Assembly (NCBI GenBank): GCA_963779095.1
Contig: CAVZWU010000001.1
Span: 1-64,000, forward strand
From: Roseiarcus sp963779095
GTDB taxonomy: Bacteria; Pseudomonadota; Alphaproteobacteria; Rhizobiales; Beijerinckiaceae
DNA length: 64,000 nt
Reading direction: 5' to 3'
Positions within the stretch are counted from its first letter, which is position 1. The number at the start of each line of letters is the position of its first letter. The notes under the pieces were generated by a model, which saw only the letters and a list, made by a program, of their open reading frames with translations, had not been told where the DNA came from and did no database searches. Below are positions 31,815 to 41,650 of the stretch, one piece after another. A program made the translations under genes and the position numbers.

Positions 31815-32616
31815 CCTGGACGTCAGGCTGGCTGGTCAATGCGGACCTCACCGGACGTCGGATCTGCGTATGCGACGGCGCCGTCGGCTGGCTGCTCGTG
31901 GCGGGTATGATGTCGACAGCTGGATCGAACGAAGAAGCCATCGGCGTTGTGGGCGAACTCACGGTCGTTGAGGGCTTGCCGGCGATAGAGTCCCAACCTG
32001 CGACCCCAGCGACGACCAGGAACGCGAGCGTGGCAAGAGAGGCGACGCGCCGATGGCGGAGGGCCGACCGCCGCCTCAGCGGCTTGCCGGGCCTGCCGAC
32101 CTCGACCAAATAGGCGCGCATCGGCTCGGCGATGTTCTTGAGCTGGATGGCGCCAAGGTCGCTGACCTCCAGTTCAAGCCGCCCTTTTACCTGTCGATAG
32201 GCGTCCTCTGAGAGACAGATGGCCCCTGGCTTCGCGATCCCTTCCAGCCGCGCCGCGACATTGACTGCATCCCCCATGAGGTCGCCGTCGCTCTCCTCGA
32301 CAACCTCCCCAACATGAATGCCGACGCGAAATTCGATCCGCTTTTCCGGAGGCACCCCGGCGTTGCGCTCGACGAGGCCATTCTGCATTTCGATGGCGCA
32401 GCGCGTTGCGTCGATCACGCTGCGGAATTCCACGATAGAGCCGTCGCCAGTGCCCTTGACGACGCGCCCGTGGTGGGCGGCGACGGCGGGGTCGATGAGA
32501 TCGCCCCGCAGCGCGCGTAGGCGCGCAAGCGTCCGCTCCTCATCAATACGGGCTAGCCGGCTGAATCCAACAATATCGGTGACTAAGATCGCGGCGAGCT
32601 TGCGGGTCTCGCTCAT
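31798..32616 (-). CDS. class III adenylate/guanylate cyclase, membrane-tethered
   Basis: 272 residues. The catalytic domain fills residues 5-170: AAILVTDIVGFSRLARIDEE (metal-binding Asp), GRVVKGTGDGSIVEF (second Asp), RVGIHVGEVVEESDGDLMGD and VNVAARLEGIAKPG. It ends in the usual AYLVEVG. A transmembrane helix follows (VASLATLAFLVVAGVAGW), then a short Ser/Thr/Pro-rich tail. Related proteins carry a long TPR or other periplasmic domain after the helix; here it stops after about 60 residues, so the gene may be truncated at its 3' end next to the repeat region. Product: cAMP or cGMP. Confidence 0.85.
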   Translation of the reverse strand: MSETRKLAAILVTDIVGFSRLARIDEERTLARLRALRGDLIDPAVAAHHGRVVKGTGDGSIVEFRSVIDATRCAIEMQNGLVERNAGVPPEKRIEFRVGIHVGEVVEESDGDLMGDAVNVAARLEGIAKPGAICLSEDAYRQVKGRLELEVSDLGAIQLKNIAEPMRAYLVEVGRPGKPLRRRSALRHRRVASLATLAFLVVAGVAGWDSIAGKPSTTVSSPTTPMASSFDPAVDIIPATSSQPTAPSHTQIRRPVRSALTSQPDVQATAER

Positions 32617-32734
32617 CGCTGCCCTCCGACCGGTAACACCAGCATACTAAAACCCGCTACTTCGCTTCAAGCGGTCGCGGATTTGTTACCCGAGCCTACG
32701 GATTTTCCATTCGCGTCCATTCTCCGCCGGAGGA

Positions 32735-32830
32735 GATCCGCCCTTGACGTGCTCTTCGTGGCGTCAAACGACATCAGGGCGATCCACGGGATGGTCATTG
32801 TCGCCGACGAAGGACGCTTGTCGGCGACGC
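32735..32830 (+). pseudogene. short-chain dehydrogenase C-terminal fragment
   Basis: The frame reads VLFVASNDIRAIHGMVIVAD followed by EG. This matches the SDR C-terminal block (FLASDDA..ITG..I.VDGG) where the last strand of the Rossmann fold ends. No catalytic YxxxK or GxxxGxG part is present upstream, so only a remnant remains. Confidence 0.45.
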
Positions 32831-33029
32831 AGATGACCGCGACCTCTCACCGCTGTCACATCCGTGAAACCGGAAACGACAGCTTCCGCTTCGAAAAATA
32901 GCTCGGCGAAAGCCGCCAAACCCGCAAAGGAGAAACCTCGAAACTTGACGAAGTCCTGACCCCAAAAACCATCATCAAGCCCGGTCAGTTCTCCGCCAAA
33001 ATCCCAGGTCAATTCTCCGCGTAAATCGA

Positions 33030-33160
33030 CGACCTTTACCCGCCGCCCTCACAGCCCGGACCTTCAATCCGATTGAGAACGCCCTCGCCAGGCTCAAAAC
33101 GCTGCTGGGCAAAAGGGCATCTGACCTGTCGCTATCTGCTGTCCACGTTACAGGCGGAGC
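33030..33160 (+). pseudogene. IS630-family transposase C-terminal fragment
   Basis: The frame reads ARTFNPIENALARLKTLLGK, matching the highly conserved IS630 end motif (P.L.PDFNPIE..F..LK..L+K) that contains the catalytic Glu. The preceding LPPYSPD block is recognisable only in a shifted frame. Nothing else of the element is left. Confidence 0.55.
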
Positions 33161-33310
33161 GCAATTTCCAATCTCTGAAATTTCTCCGTAGCCGGACGCG
33201 CTCACCCTGCATCGGTCGGCCTCGCGGCCGGCCGGAGAGCCCGCCCGAAGGCGCGTCCCGTCGGGAGACCGACGCACGCCCGCCTTGCCGGCAATCAGAG
33301 GACCGATGCC

Positions 33311-34663
33311 ATGAATATTCTTTTCGCTTCGACGCCCGCCACGGGCCATATCAATCCGCTGCTTGCGATCGTGCATATGCTGCGCGCCGAAGGCCACGAG
33401 ATCACTTTCCTGACTGGCAGCGTCTTCCGCGACCGCATCGAAAACAGCGGAGCGAAATTCGTTTCGCTTCCCCCGGGCGCTGATTTCGATGGGCGCGATA
33501 TTCTCTCGGTGGCCCCTGAACTGAAGAACATTCCGCCGGGACTCGAATGGTTCCGGGTTGCCATCGAACGATGCTTCCTCGATCACATCCCGGCACAGCA
33601 CCGGGGCTTGCTACAGGCGGTACAGGAATGTCGGGCCGACGTTATCGTTGGCGACGATATGTTCTTTGGCGTCCTCCCGATGCTGCTTGGATCGCAATCA
33701 AAGCAACCTCCCATCGTTCTCTGCGGTACGTCGTTTTTGCATTTGGCGCGGGAAGACGGCGCGCCGAACTTCCTTGGCCTGCCGCCTGCGACAACCGAGG
33801 CGGAGCGGCAGCAATACGCAGAGATCGCGCGGGAGTTTGACGAAGGGGTTGATCAGCCGGCGCTGCTTCGTTTGAACAAGGAGCTGAGCAGCTTTGATGT
33901 CGGCCCGCTAACGGCGCCGCTTTTCCATTCCGTCGTCGAGCTCGCCGACGCCTATATGCAGTTGTCCGTGCCACGCTTCGAATATCCACGCCAGATCCCG
34001 CCCTCGGTGCATTTCGTCGGCGCCCCTCCAATCGTTCCAGGTCAGGCGCCGCTGCCGCCCTGGGCGCATGACCTCGATGGTTCGCGCAAGGTCGTGCTGG
34101 TGACGCAGGGGACGGTGGCCAATCACAATTTTGGACTATTGATCGCCCCGACGCTCGCCGCGCTTGGCGACGAGCCTGATGTGCTGGTCGTCGCGACCAC
34201 GGGTGGACGCCCGGTCGAGGCCATTCCCGGCGCGGCGCCATCCAATGCGCGGCTCGCCAGCTTTCTGCCGTTCGAATGGTTGTTGCCGCGCGTCGATGCG
34301 CTTGTCACCAATGGCGGTTACGGCAGCGTCAACCAGGCCATGAGCTACGGAATCCCGCTGGTCACCGCCGGGATGACCGAGGATAAGGCCGACGTCAACG
34401 CACGAGTGGCGTGGTCAGGCGTCGGCCTCAATCTCGCAACCAACGAGCCGACTCCAGAAGCACTGCGCGCCGCCGTCCGCACCGTGCTCGATCGACCCGC
34501 CTACCGCCTCCGAGCGTCGCAGATGGCTGGGGAATTCGCCCGCGTCGATACGCGATCCGAGGTTCTGTCGATCATCAAACAGGTCGTCGTCAATCAAAAG
34601 CTCGAGTTGTTGGCGGAGACGATGGCGACGAGCGGGACCCGGCGCGCTGTTCACCACCGGTGA
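33311..34663 (+). CDS. UDP-glycosyltransferase family (GT1, MGT-like)
   Basis: 450 residues, intact. The N-terminal domain begins MNILFASTPATGHINPLLAI, typical of macrolide- and glucuronosyl-type GT1 enzymes with the conserved GH motif. The C-terminal domain has VLVTQGTVANHNFGLLIAPT, LPFEWLLPRVDALVTNGGYG and the donor-site block SYGIPLVTAGMTEDKADVNA, where members usually have H.GG and P...Q. Ribosome site AGAGGA before the ATG. Directly followed by a terminator-like hairpin and a broken MFS exporter gene, a pairing typical of glycosylation plus export of a small molecule. The acceptor is unknown. Confidence 0.85.
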   Translation: MNILFASTPATGHINPLLAIVHMLRAEGHEITFLTGSVFRDRIENSGAKFVSLPPGADFDGRDILSVAPELKNIPPGLEWFRVAIERCFLDHIPAQHRGLLQAVQECRADVIVGDDMFFGVLPMLLGSQSKQPPIVLCGTSFLHLAREDGAPNFLGLPPATTEAERQQYAEIAREFDEGVDQPALLRLNKELSSFDVGPLTAPLFHSVVELADAYMQLSVPRFEYPRQIPPSVHFVGAPPIVPGQAPLPPWAHDLDGSRKVVLVTQGTVANHNFGLLIAPTLAALGDEPDVLVVATTGGRPVEAIPGAAPSNARLASFLPFEWLLPRVDALVTNGGYGSVNQAMSYGIPLVTAGMTEDKADVNARVAWSGVGLNLATNEPTPEALRAAVRTVLDRPAYRLRASQMAGEFARVDTRSEVLSIIKQVVVNQKLELLAETMATSGTRRAVHHR

Positions 34664-34682
34664 TCTGGTCGTAGCTCGCCGC

Positions 34683-34713
34683 GAAGGAGGGGGGAGACAC
34701 TCCCCCCTCCTTC
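34683..34713 (+). terminator. strong hairpin after the glycosyltransferase
   Basis: GAAGGAGGGGGGA (34683-34695) pairs perfectly with TCCCCCCTCCTTC (34701-34713) around the loop GACAC. A 13-bp GC-rich stem 20 bases after the stop codon fits a terminator, although no T-run follows. Confidence 0.6.
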
Positions 34714-34746
34714 AGACTGTGTCCGAAAACATTCGGGACCACCGCC

Positions 34747-35726
34747 ATGCAAATTCAACCATCGTCTTTTGCCTTCACGCTCCTCCTCGGTTTTCTCGCG
34801 GCCGTGCCGTATTCCGGCATCGACATCAATTTGCCCGCGCTCGCGGCGACTGGGACGACGCTTGGCGTGCTTCCCTCAGAGGTCGGCCTGACGATGAGCG
34901 CTTTCATGCTCAGCCTTGCGGTGGCGCCGGCGGCTGGCGATCGATCTATGTGATCCAGGCGGGGATGGGCGCTCTGCTCTTGCTGGCGGTGGCGCTTGGG
35001 TTTGCCGAGAGCGCGAGAATTCCGACCCATCGCTCGGCGCCGGAGGCGGCGATCTGAAGCTACGTTCGTGTGCTGACGCATCCAGTTTCGTTCGCATTTA
35101 TGCTGGTTGGCGCGGCCGGTGGCGCGACAGTGTTTGCTTATGTCACAGGATCCTCGCTGTTCTTCATTGGCGTGGTGGGATTGCGGCCGGACCAATATGG
35201 CCTGATCTTCAGCGCCTGTTCGGCGGCGGTCATGAGCGGCGCGCTGGTCGAGGGCCGCCTCGGCCGCCGTGGCGTATCGGTCGCCCAAGTGCTGACGATC
35301 GGTCTCACGGTCTTGGCGGCTGCTTCAGCCACGCTGCTCGCGATGACAGTGGCCCGTTGGGCGCAGCCGACCCTAGTCGCCGCCCTCTTGATGGCGGTGG
35401 CGCTCGCTTTTGGCATGACCATGCCCAACATCATGAACGCAACGATGCAGCCTCTGCCGGACATCGCTGGCGCCGTCGGCGCAGCGGCTGGGAGTATTCA
35501 GCCGACGGCCGGCGCCGCCTCGAGCGGATTGGTGGCGGCGTTGTTTGATGGGCGGTCGGCGCTTTCGATGGCGGCAGTAATGGCCGCCTCCTCGCTGCTT
35601 GCATTGATCGCGTATTGTCTGTTCGGGCGTCCCGCAGAGCGCCGCTTTCATTCGCAACCGGTCGAGTCACTCGCGGGCGGCGCGTATTCACAGGATTGCG
35701 CCATCCCGTGGCAAAAAGCACGCTGA
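34747..35726 (+). pseudogene. MFS exporter (Bcr/CflA-like) with internal deletion
   Basis: Starts MQIQPSSFAFTLLLGFLAAV and keeps the first two helices up to MSAFMLSLAVAPAA. It then jumps, out of frame, to GWRSIYVIQAGMGALLLLAV, the start of helix 6 in this family; about 85-90 residues covering helices 2-5 are missing. A TGA follows RSAPEAAI. The rest (LTHPVSFAFMLVGAAGGATV to IAYCLFGRPAERRF) is open and corresponds to the C-terminal six helices. Clearly nonfunctional. It lies 84 bases after the glycosyltransferase and was probably its export partner. Confidence 0.8.
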
Positions 35727-36089
35727 CCACGTCGCTGCAGCGGTAGCAGACCAGCTCTGACCTGCCGCCGTCATTCGAGCAGACGGCAAACCGGCGGCCA
35801 TCTTCCTTCAAGGCGATCGCGCTTGGGAGGTAGGACGGAGCGCCGACTCTTGCCGCTGCACGATGAACGTCGCGCCCGCATCCCTGCGGACCATGAGGCC
35901 TTCGGCGGACGGCGGCGGCGTTCGGGACACGCCACCGCCGTCATGAATGAGACGGCGACGGCGCAAGCTGCAGTCGCCGCCGCCAGTCTCGGCCGAGATG
36001 TTTGAGTGTTTGGCCTTCATACTCAAGGTGAATGTTTCGCGGGCCGACAAGGAAATATTCCTGCCGGCCTGGATGAATACGCTCCACAG
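35727..36089. other. intergenic, no gene recognised
   Basis: Between convergent MFS and kinase genes. A 31-codon frame at 35998-36093 ending ADKEIFLPAWMNTLHS looks protein-like but is too short to assign. Confidence 0.35.
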
Positions 36090-38581
36090 CTAGCGCGTGA
36101 TGTTGCCAGGCGCGCCAGTCGTCCTCGCCGAGGCAAGGCAGCGAGAAAGCACGGATGCGAGTTCGGCGCCAACGACCGGCCGGCGCACGAGATCAGTGAC
36201 CCCTGCGTGAAGGAATGCGTCGACGCCAATGTCGAGCGCAGACCTCGCAAGGAGGATTGGCTGCCTCGAGCTGATGGCATGAAGCGTGCGCGCCAGATCG
36301 AGCGCGTCCCCCACGGAGGCCACACAGATCAACACGGCGTCAAAACGGGCCGGTTCGCTACGTACTGCGGCGATCGCATCGCCTGGACGATCGAAACCGA
36401 CCGGCTCATATACTAGCGCCGCGAGGATTTCCTCGTCGCTGAGCAGACCGTGGCGGTCGTCGTGAACGATGAGCACCGTTTCGCCATCGCCAAGTGGAGG
36501 CGCGGCCGGCTCCTCTCTTGCAGTCATTGATGCGTCGGTCTTGGCGGCGGGCAGCCAGATCTCGAAGCGGCTCCCTTTCCCCGGCGTGCTAGCGACATCG
36601 ATTGCCCCGTCATGGTCGCGAACGATCTTGCGGACCGTCGCGAGTCCAAGTCCGGTTCCCGCCGGGCGCGTCGTGAAAAACGGCTCGAACAGTCGCTTGG
36701 CTACGTCTTCTCCAAAGCCGGGGCCAGCATCGCTGACCGCGATGCGAACGAAGGAGCCCGGCTCCAGTTCTCCGTCACTCAAGATGCGGGGGGTTGCAAG
36801 ATGCTGTGCATCCGCCGAGACATCGACGCGCCCGCGTTCTCCCATTGCCTGCGCTGCGTTCCTGCACAGGTTGATAATGATCTGCTGCAACTGCGCCCTT
36901 TCGCCGAAGACCGCGAGACCCTTGGGCGCGTCAGCGAAGGCCATCTCAACGCTGGACGGCAGCGATGCTCGCAGGAGAGAGGCCGTTTCGCTCAACAATT
37001 CGAAGACTGAGACGAGAGATGAATGCGCATCTGACCTCCGTCCGAAAGTCAGGATGCTGTCGACCAGGTCTCGCCCTCGTTCCGCGGCCCTCTCGATTTC
37101 GGCGATGCGCCGAGCTGCCTTGCCGCCCGGTTCAACCTCGGAGGTGGCCATTTCGGAGTAGCCCAGGATCGCGGAGATGATGTTGTTGAAATTGTGGGCG
37201 ACGCCGCTGGCGACCTGGCCGACCATCTGCAGGCGCAGCGCCCGTTCGAGCCGGGCGCTCAGTTTGGCTCTTTCGCGCTCGCGGGTCTCGCGCGCGACAG
37301 CGTCGGCGATGGCGTCGCCGGCTAGACGCGCCGTGGCAAGCGGGAAATAAAGCCCGCGGCCGGCTCCAAGCTTGTCGAACCCCAGGATGCCACGATCATG
37401 GTCCAGTCGCTGCAACACGACGCAGGCCCAGGCGCGAACCCCGACGGCGACGAGCGTCGTCTTGGCGCCGCTGGGTGGCAGCCGCGCGACGTCCGGCACG
37501 GTGATTGTGTCGAGCCCGACTTGCTTGACCTCGCCTGGCAGCGAAAAAGCCGCCTCCGGCCACCCAGGGGGGATAGGGCGTATCGTTCGCGGACCACGTG
37601 TGAACGCGAATAGGGTTTTCGCCGAGCACTATGTAGGCGCGGTTAGCCCCTGTCATCCTTCCAAACGCCGCCAAGGCCTGCTGGAGCCGCACCTTGGTCT
37701 CGGCTGGCGGGTAGTTGATCAGGCGCGCGGACTGCTCCGCGATCAGATGCTCGAAGGCCGCCCGTTTTCGTAGCGCTAGAACTCGAGCTCTCAGCCGTCT
37801 TCCGAGATCGATGAGGGCGAGCGCAAGTAGAACGGACGTCACATAAAGGAGGAGGCGAAACCGCTCCGCCGAAAGATTCCGAGGCCATGTGCAAGCGGGC
37901 GAACTGCGCCCGTGTCCCCTCCAGAGGCTGTCCGGTCTGAAGGGCGAACAACCCTTTGAGCGTGTCGTCGACTGAAGGAAGAAGTATGTTGAGGGGACGA
38001 GCGTGAGAAATGAGAGCCTGAGCCGTTCCCTGGTCCGCCTCGGCCGGGGGCTGGACTTCAAGGTCAAGAAGACGCTCTTCGACGGCTTGTTGGGAGCGCG
38101 CCGACGTATCGAGAGTGAGTTGGAGAATGGCCGTGACAAGCGCCCGGAGCCGAGAATCGCGATCGTGGAATCCGGGACTGGCGCTTATGAGGCTTACGTA
38201 GGAGAGCGAGTTGCGCAAAAGCGCATCGTCGCTTTTGAAACGCTCGGTCAGCTTCCCTTCAATTCTGATTGCAGCGGCAAGGCGATCGACAGGCCCCAGG
38301 TCCAGCCCTTCTGACGCAGCCTCAGCGCGGAGTTGCGGCACGGCGGCGTCTCTCTGCTCCGACGAGCGCACGAGCGGGTCATAGTCAGTGAGCAACCCCG
38401 CCCGAACTCGTAGGACGTCGCGGTGCAGCGAAGCCTCGGCGAGGGCGAAATCGTCAAAGGTCTGCAGGGTCGTCGAATAGGCTGCCGCGTCGGTGACTAT
38501 GCCGCGCACCAACAGCCAGGTCAGGAGCGCGAGCAGCAGACCCACCACGCCGGCGCCGGCGGCGATCTCACTCGGGCGCAT
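36090..38581 (-). pseudogene. VirA-like sensor histidine kinase with degenerate receiver, frameshifted
   Basis: Three frames join into about 830 residues. Residues 1-280 contain a first membrane helix (GVVGLLLALLTWLLVRGIVT) and an all-helical periplasmic sensor region of the DAHL type. A second helix follows (LLLYVTSVLLALALIDLG), then a coiled/GAF-like part, the H-box (SGVAHNFNNIISAILGYSE), N-box INLCRNAAQAM and G-boxes DAGPGFGED and GTGLGLATVRK. The C-terminal receiver-like domain (ETVLIVHDDRHGLL) has Cys where the phospho-Asp should be (FDAVLICVASVG). Breaks are one extra base near 37870 and one in the G6 run at 37567-37572. It overlaps the peroxidase stop by 14 bases, so they form an operon. 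The likely partner is the regulator at 40649. Confidence 0.82.
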
Positions 38582-39521
38582 CGCTTTGCCGCAATTGGCC
38601 GGGCCGCGTGACAGGCTGGCCGAGATAGGTCCCGGTCAGAGTGTTGAGGAACTCGACGATGGCCTTCGTTTGGTCGTCGGTCAACTTTCGGTCAAGCTGC
38701 GCATAACCCATCTCCTGAACCGCACGCGACAGGGCGCCCGCGCTCCCGTCGTGAAAATATGGCGGCGTGACCGCGACGTTCCGCAAGCTTAGGACGCGAA
38801 GGATCTCGGGCTTGGGAGAGGCAAGCGGATGAAATATTCCATGCCGCTGGTACATGTTGCCGCCGACATTCACCCCTTGGTGGCAGGAGACGCAGCCAAG
38901 CGCCTTGAACAACTGGTAGCCGGCATATTCCTCGGCTGTGATCGCGTTGACGTCGCCTTCGAGCCACCGATCAAATCGGCTCCCGGGCGTGAGGAGGGTC
39001 CGCTCATAGGCCGCGATGGCGCCGAGGAGGCCCGCGCGGTCAGGCTCGCGGCCGAAGGCTTGACGAAACTGTCGCACGACGTCCGGGTCCGCCCGCAGTT
39101 TCTTCAACGCCTCCTCCACGCTCGACCCCATGGTCTGGGGTTTCTCCAGAGTTTGCACCGTTTGGTCTTCCAGCGTGCGAAGATCGCCTTCCCAGTTCAG
39201 GCGGAAGCTCAGCGCAGCGTTGAACACCGTAGGGATGTTCAGCTCGACGTGGCCGGACGTTGAGGTCGAGCTGGCGCGCGCGTCGTTTATCGGGCTGGCC
39301 CCGTTTGTCGACAGGTCATGACACGAATTGCAGCTGCGGGTGTTGTCATGCGAAAGCCGAGGGTCGTGGAACAAGCGATCGCCGAGCGCCACCTGCCGCG
39401 GATCCTGAATCGGTGGAGGCGGGATGGGCGTGATCGGTTCTTGCTCGGCGCGGGGCTGAGGCGCTGGCGCTTGCGCGATCGACCCCCCTGCGGCGCAGAC
39501 GGTCAGAACGACCAGGATCAA
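38568..39521 (-). CDS. di-heme cytochrome c peroxidase family (CcpA/MauG-like)
   Basis: Periplasmic c-type cytochrome. Two heme sites are present, CNSCH in NTRSCNSCHDLSTNG and CVSCH in LFKALGCVSCHQGVNVGG. Family blocks include LGDRLFHDPRLS, NIPTVFNAALSFRLNWEGDL, AIAAYERTLLTPGSRFDRWL and LRNVAVTPPYFHDGS. A signal peptide (LILVVLTVCAAGGSIAQA) lies at the front. The frame stays open to 39794, but that extension is the antisense of a decayed regulator copy. The start is therefore placed at a TTG (39521); a non-standard start a few codons upstream (RLILVV) is possible. It uses H2O2 or oxidises a partner; the substrate is unknown. The operon continues into the VirA-like kinase. Confidence 0.85.
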   Translation of the reverse strand: MILVVLTVCAAGGSIAQAPAPQPRAEQEPITPIPPPPIQDPRQVALGDRLFHDPRLSHDNTRSCNSCHDLSTNGASPINDARASSTSTSGHVELNIPTVFNAALSFRLNWEGDLRTLEDQTVQTLEKPQTMGSSVEEALKKLRADPDVVRQFRQAFGREPDRAGLLGAIAAYERTLLTPGSRFDRWLEGDVNAITAEEYAGYQLFKALGCVSCHQGVNVGGNMYQRHGIFHPLASPKPEILRVLSLRNVAVTPPYFHDGSAGALSRAVQEMGYAQLDRKLTDDQTKAIVEFLNTLTGTYLGQPVTRPGQLRQSDAPE

Positions 39522-39790
39522 GCGCGCTACGAGAGGTCCGGCTGTGGAGACGATCGCGGCGGATCGTAGCTTGTGGCCGGACGGCGGCACGGCCAATTCA
39601 CCATCCAGTGAACCCAGCAAAGCGGCGGGGAGCGCCGAGCGACGACCGTCGTCGTCGATGGCCCCGCGCCCCAACCCGTGATCTTGGACGACTTCATCCA
39701 CAATAACATCCAGGCGCTGCAGCGTTCGGTCGCAACGAGATGCTCCGCCAGCGTTGACCCGCGAATGTGGTCGGCATCCGGATTTTGAGC
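39300..39790. repeat. copy A of a duplicated divergent promoter segment
   Basis: About 450-490 bases aligning, with many small differences, to 40369-40850. Shared landmarks include ccgttt..tgtcga, cgaattgcag, gcgcttgcgc, ggtcagaacgaccagg, ggccaattcaccat, ccagcaaagcg and cgagatgctcc. In this copy the leftward part is the intact 5' end of the peroxidase gene, while the rightward part (39589-39790) is a decayed 5' end of the response regulator with no ATG. Confidence 0.75.
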
Positions 39791-40077
39791 GCACAGCGCC
39801 TCGACGAATGACAGGGACGAGATTTGGGGTCGACCAGGTGATTACGCCGCAAATGCGACGAATCTCGAGCCCCGGCCCACCCGCGAGCGCGTCCCGCGGC
39901 GAGTGTATTGCGAACGTAACTCAATTCCTGGCCGCTGAAATTCTAGCGTAGCTCCGGACAAGCAACCTGTCTTTCAGCGACGGTCGCGAAGCGAGATTCA
40001 ATAAGTCGTCCGTCTGCGAAACCAACCGCAACCGCGCGGACGCTGAACTGCGCGGTTCAACGGGAAGGAGCCGGACC

Positions 40078-40308
40078 ATGCGCTCGATTTTCTTTGGACT
40101 TGTTATACTGTTTGCGTCGACGGCTGTCGCCGACGCCACCCAGGCGGCGAATCATGGTTACGCTCAGGCGCGGCAACCAATACGAGCAAGCCGCGACAAT
40201 CTGATTGACGTTGACCAGATCCGCCCTGACGAGGACGCTCTGACCAAGAGGATCGAGCAAGACAAGATTTGGCTCGACCGCTTGATCGAAATCTGCCCGA
40301 GCTGCTGA
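40078..40308 (+). CDS. small secreted protein, unknown
   Basis: 76 residues. A clear signal peptide (MRSIFFGLVILFASTAVADA) is followed by a short hydrophilic mature part with two C-terminal cysteines (LIEICPSC). GGAAGGAG lies seven bases before the ATG. It sits between the two copies of the duplicated segment and reads toward the regulator. No family recognised; it could be a periplasmic partner of the neighbouring peroxidase or kinase, which is only a positional guess. Confidence 0.6.
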   Translation: MRSIFFGLVILFASTAVADATQAANHGYAQARQPIRASRDNLIDVDQIRPDEDALTKRIEQDKIWLDRLIEICPSC

Positions 40309-40368
40309 GCTTAAGGGGTGACTGACGGTTCTCCATCTCGGTCTCCGCAGCGGCGCTGAAAACGCTCG

Positions 40369-40850
40369 CGCCGTTTTTGTCGATGCGTCATGAGGCGAAT
40401 TGCAGATGCCGGTGTTGTCGAGAGAAAACGGGTCACGGAGAGAGGCGATCGCCAGGCGCCGCCTGCCCCGTATCCTGCACTGACGGAGGAGAGATCGGCA
40501 TGGGCGGGGCGGGCGTGAGGCGCCAGCGCTTGCGCAAACCGACCTCGCCGTGGCCCTGCAGGTCAGAACGACCAGGTTCCGATGCGCTATACTGGGGCTG
40601 GCTCTGAAGGCGGTCGCCGTCAGTCGCCAGCTATGGCTCGAGGCGCACATGGCCAATTCACCATCTGACGATCTCCAGCAAAGCGTCGGCGATCGCCAGG
40701 CGACGGTCCTCGTCGTCGACGATGATCCAACCCTGCAAACGATGATCTTCGACTACTTCGTTGATAATAACATCGTGACGCTGCTGGCGTCGGGTCGCGA
40801 CGAGATGCTCCATCAGCTTAGCGCGCATGACGTCAGCGTCGTGATATTGG
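40369..40850. repeat. copy B of the duplicated divergent promoter segment
   Basis: Counterpart of 39300-39790. Its leftward part, read on the minus strand, is a decayed 5' end of the peroxidase: NTGICNSPHDASTKTARA against NTRSCNSCHDLSTNGASP, with the heme motif lost. Its rightward part is the intact start of the response regulator. Confidence 0.75.
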
Positions 40851-41410
40851 ATCTTCGGCTTGGACTCGTGGATGGGCTTGATGTCTTACGCGAGCTCCGA
40901 TCGAGTTCCGATGTGCCGGTGATTATTATTACGGGCCACCGCCGGGATGAAATCGATCGGGTGGTCGGTCTTGAGCTGGGCGCCGACGACTATGTGACGA
41001 AGCCCTTCAACCTGCGTGAGCTTCTCGCTCGGGTGCGGGCGATCATTCGACGGCTCGACAGGGCTCGCGCCTCGCCTGCGCGTGAGCCGGAACGCGGCGG
41101 CTACCGGTTTTCCGGTTGGCGGCTCAATCTCCGCACCCGAAGGCTTACCGATCCAAACGGCGCCGACGTCGCGTTGACCAAAGGCGAATACGCGCTGCTC
41201 GTCGCCTTCCTCGAAGCTCCCCGGCGGCCGCTTAGCCGAGAGCATCTTCTGCAGGCGACCCGGGTCCACGAAGACGTGTTCGATCGCAGCATCGACGTCC
41301 AGATTCTCCGGCTTCGCCGTAAGCTGGAGCGCGACCCGAGCACACCCGAGATTATCCAAACCGAACGAGGCGTCGGATATGTGTTCGCCGAGCAGGTCGA
41401 GCGTTACTGA
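40649..41410 (+). CDS. OmpR/VirG-like response regulator
   Basis: 253 residues from the ATG at 40649 (MANSPSDDLQQSVGD), chosen for GAGG seven bases upstream and because homology to the decayed copy starts there. Receiver: TVLVVDDDPTLQTMIF, phospho-Asp in VSVVILDLRLGLVDG, Thr/Ser in PVIIITGH, Lys in GADDYVTKPFNLREL. The C-terminal winged helix has LTKGEYALLVAFLEAP, PLSREHLLQATR, DRSIDVQILRLRRKLE and IQTERGVGYVF. It binds DNA as the output of a two-component system, probably driven by the VirA-like kinase encoded leftward. Confidence 0.92.
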   Translation: MANSPSDDLQQSVGDRQATVLVVDDDPTLQTMIFDYFVDNNIVTLLASGRDEMLHQLSAHDVSVVILDLRLGLVDGLDVLRELRSSSDVPVIIITGHRRDEIDRVVGLELGADDYVTKPFNLRELLARVRAIIRRLDRARASPAREPERGGYRFSGWRLNLRTRRLTDPNGADVALTKGEYALLVAFLEAPRRPLSREHLLQATRVHEDVFDRSIDVQILRLRRKLERDPSTPEIIQTERGVGYVFAEQVERY

Positions 41411-41650
41411 GCGAGGCATAAGCCAAGCTGACGCCTGAGCCGGGAACCCGCCGCGATCACAACCGTCGGCCTGAGCGGTCCGGCGGCCGCGACACGTATT
41501 CGTGATCGTCCGGCCGAGGACTTGCGCTGCCGAACCGGTTGGCGCCTAAAGAGCTAGTGAGAAAAGGGCGGGGGCCGCAGGCTGGCCGGGAGGGGGAGCT
41601 TCACGATCGCTTGGCGCCTTTACAACTTGGCCCGCATCACCGGGGCGGGG

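Noticed and set aside
35998..36093. 31-codon frame ending ADKEIFLPAWMNTLHS
   Set aside because: Looks protein-like but is too short, with no ribosome site and no recognisable family.
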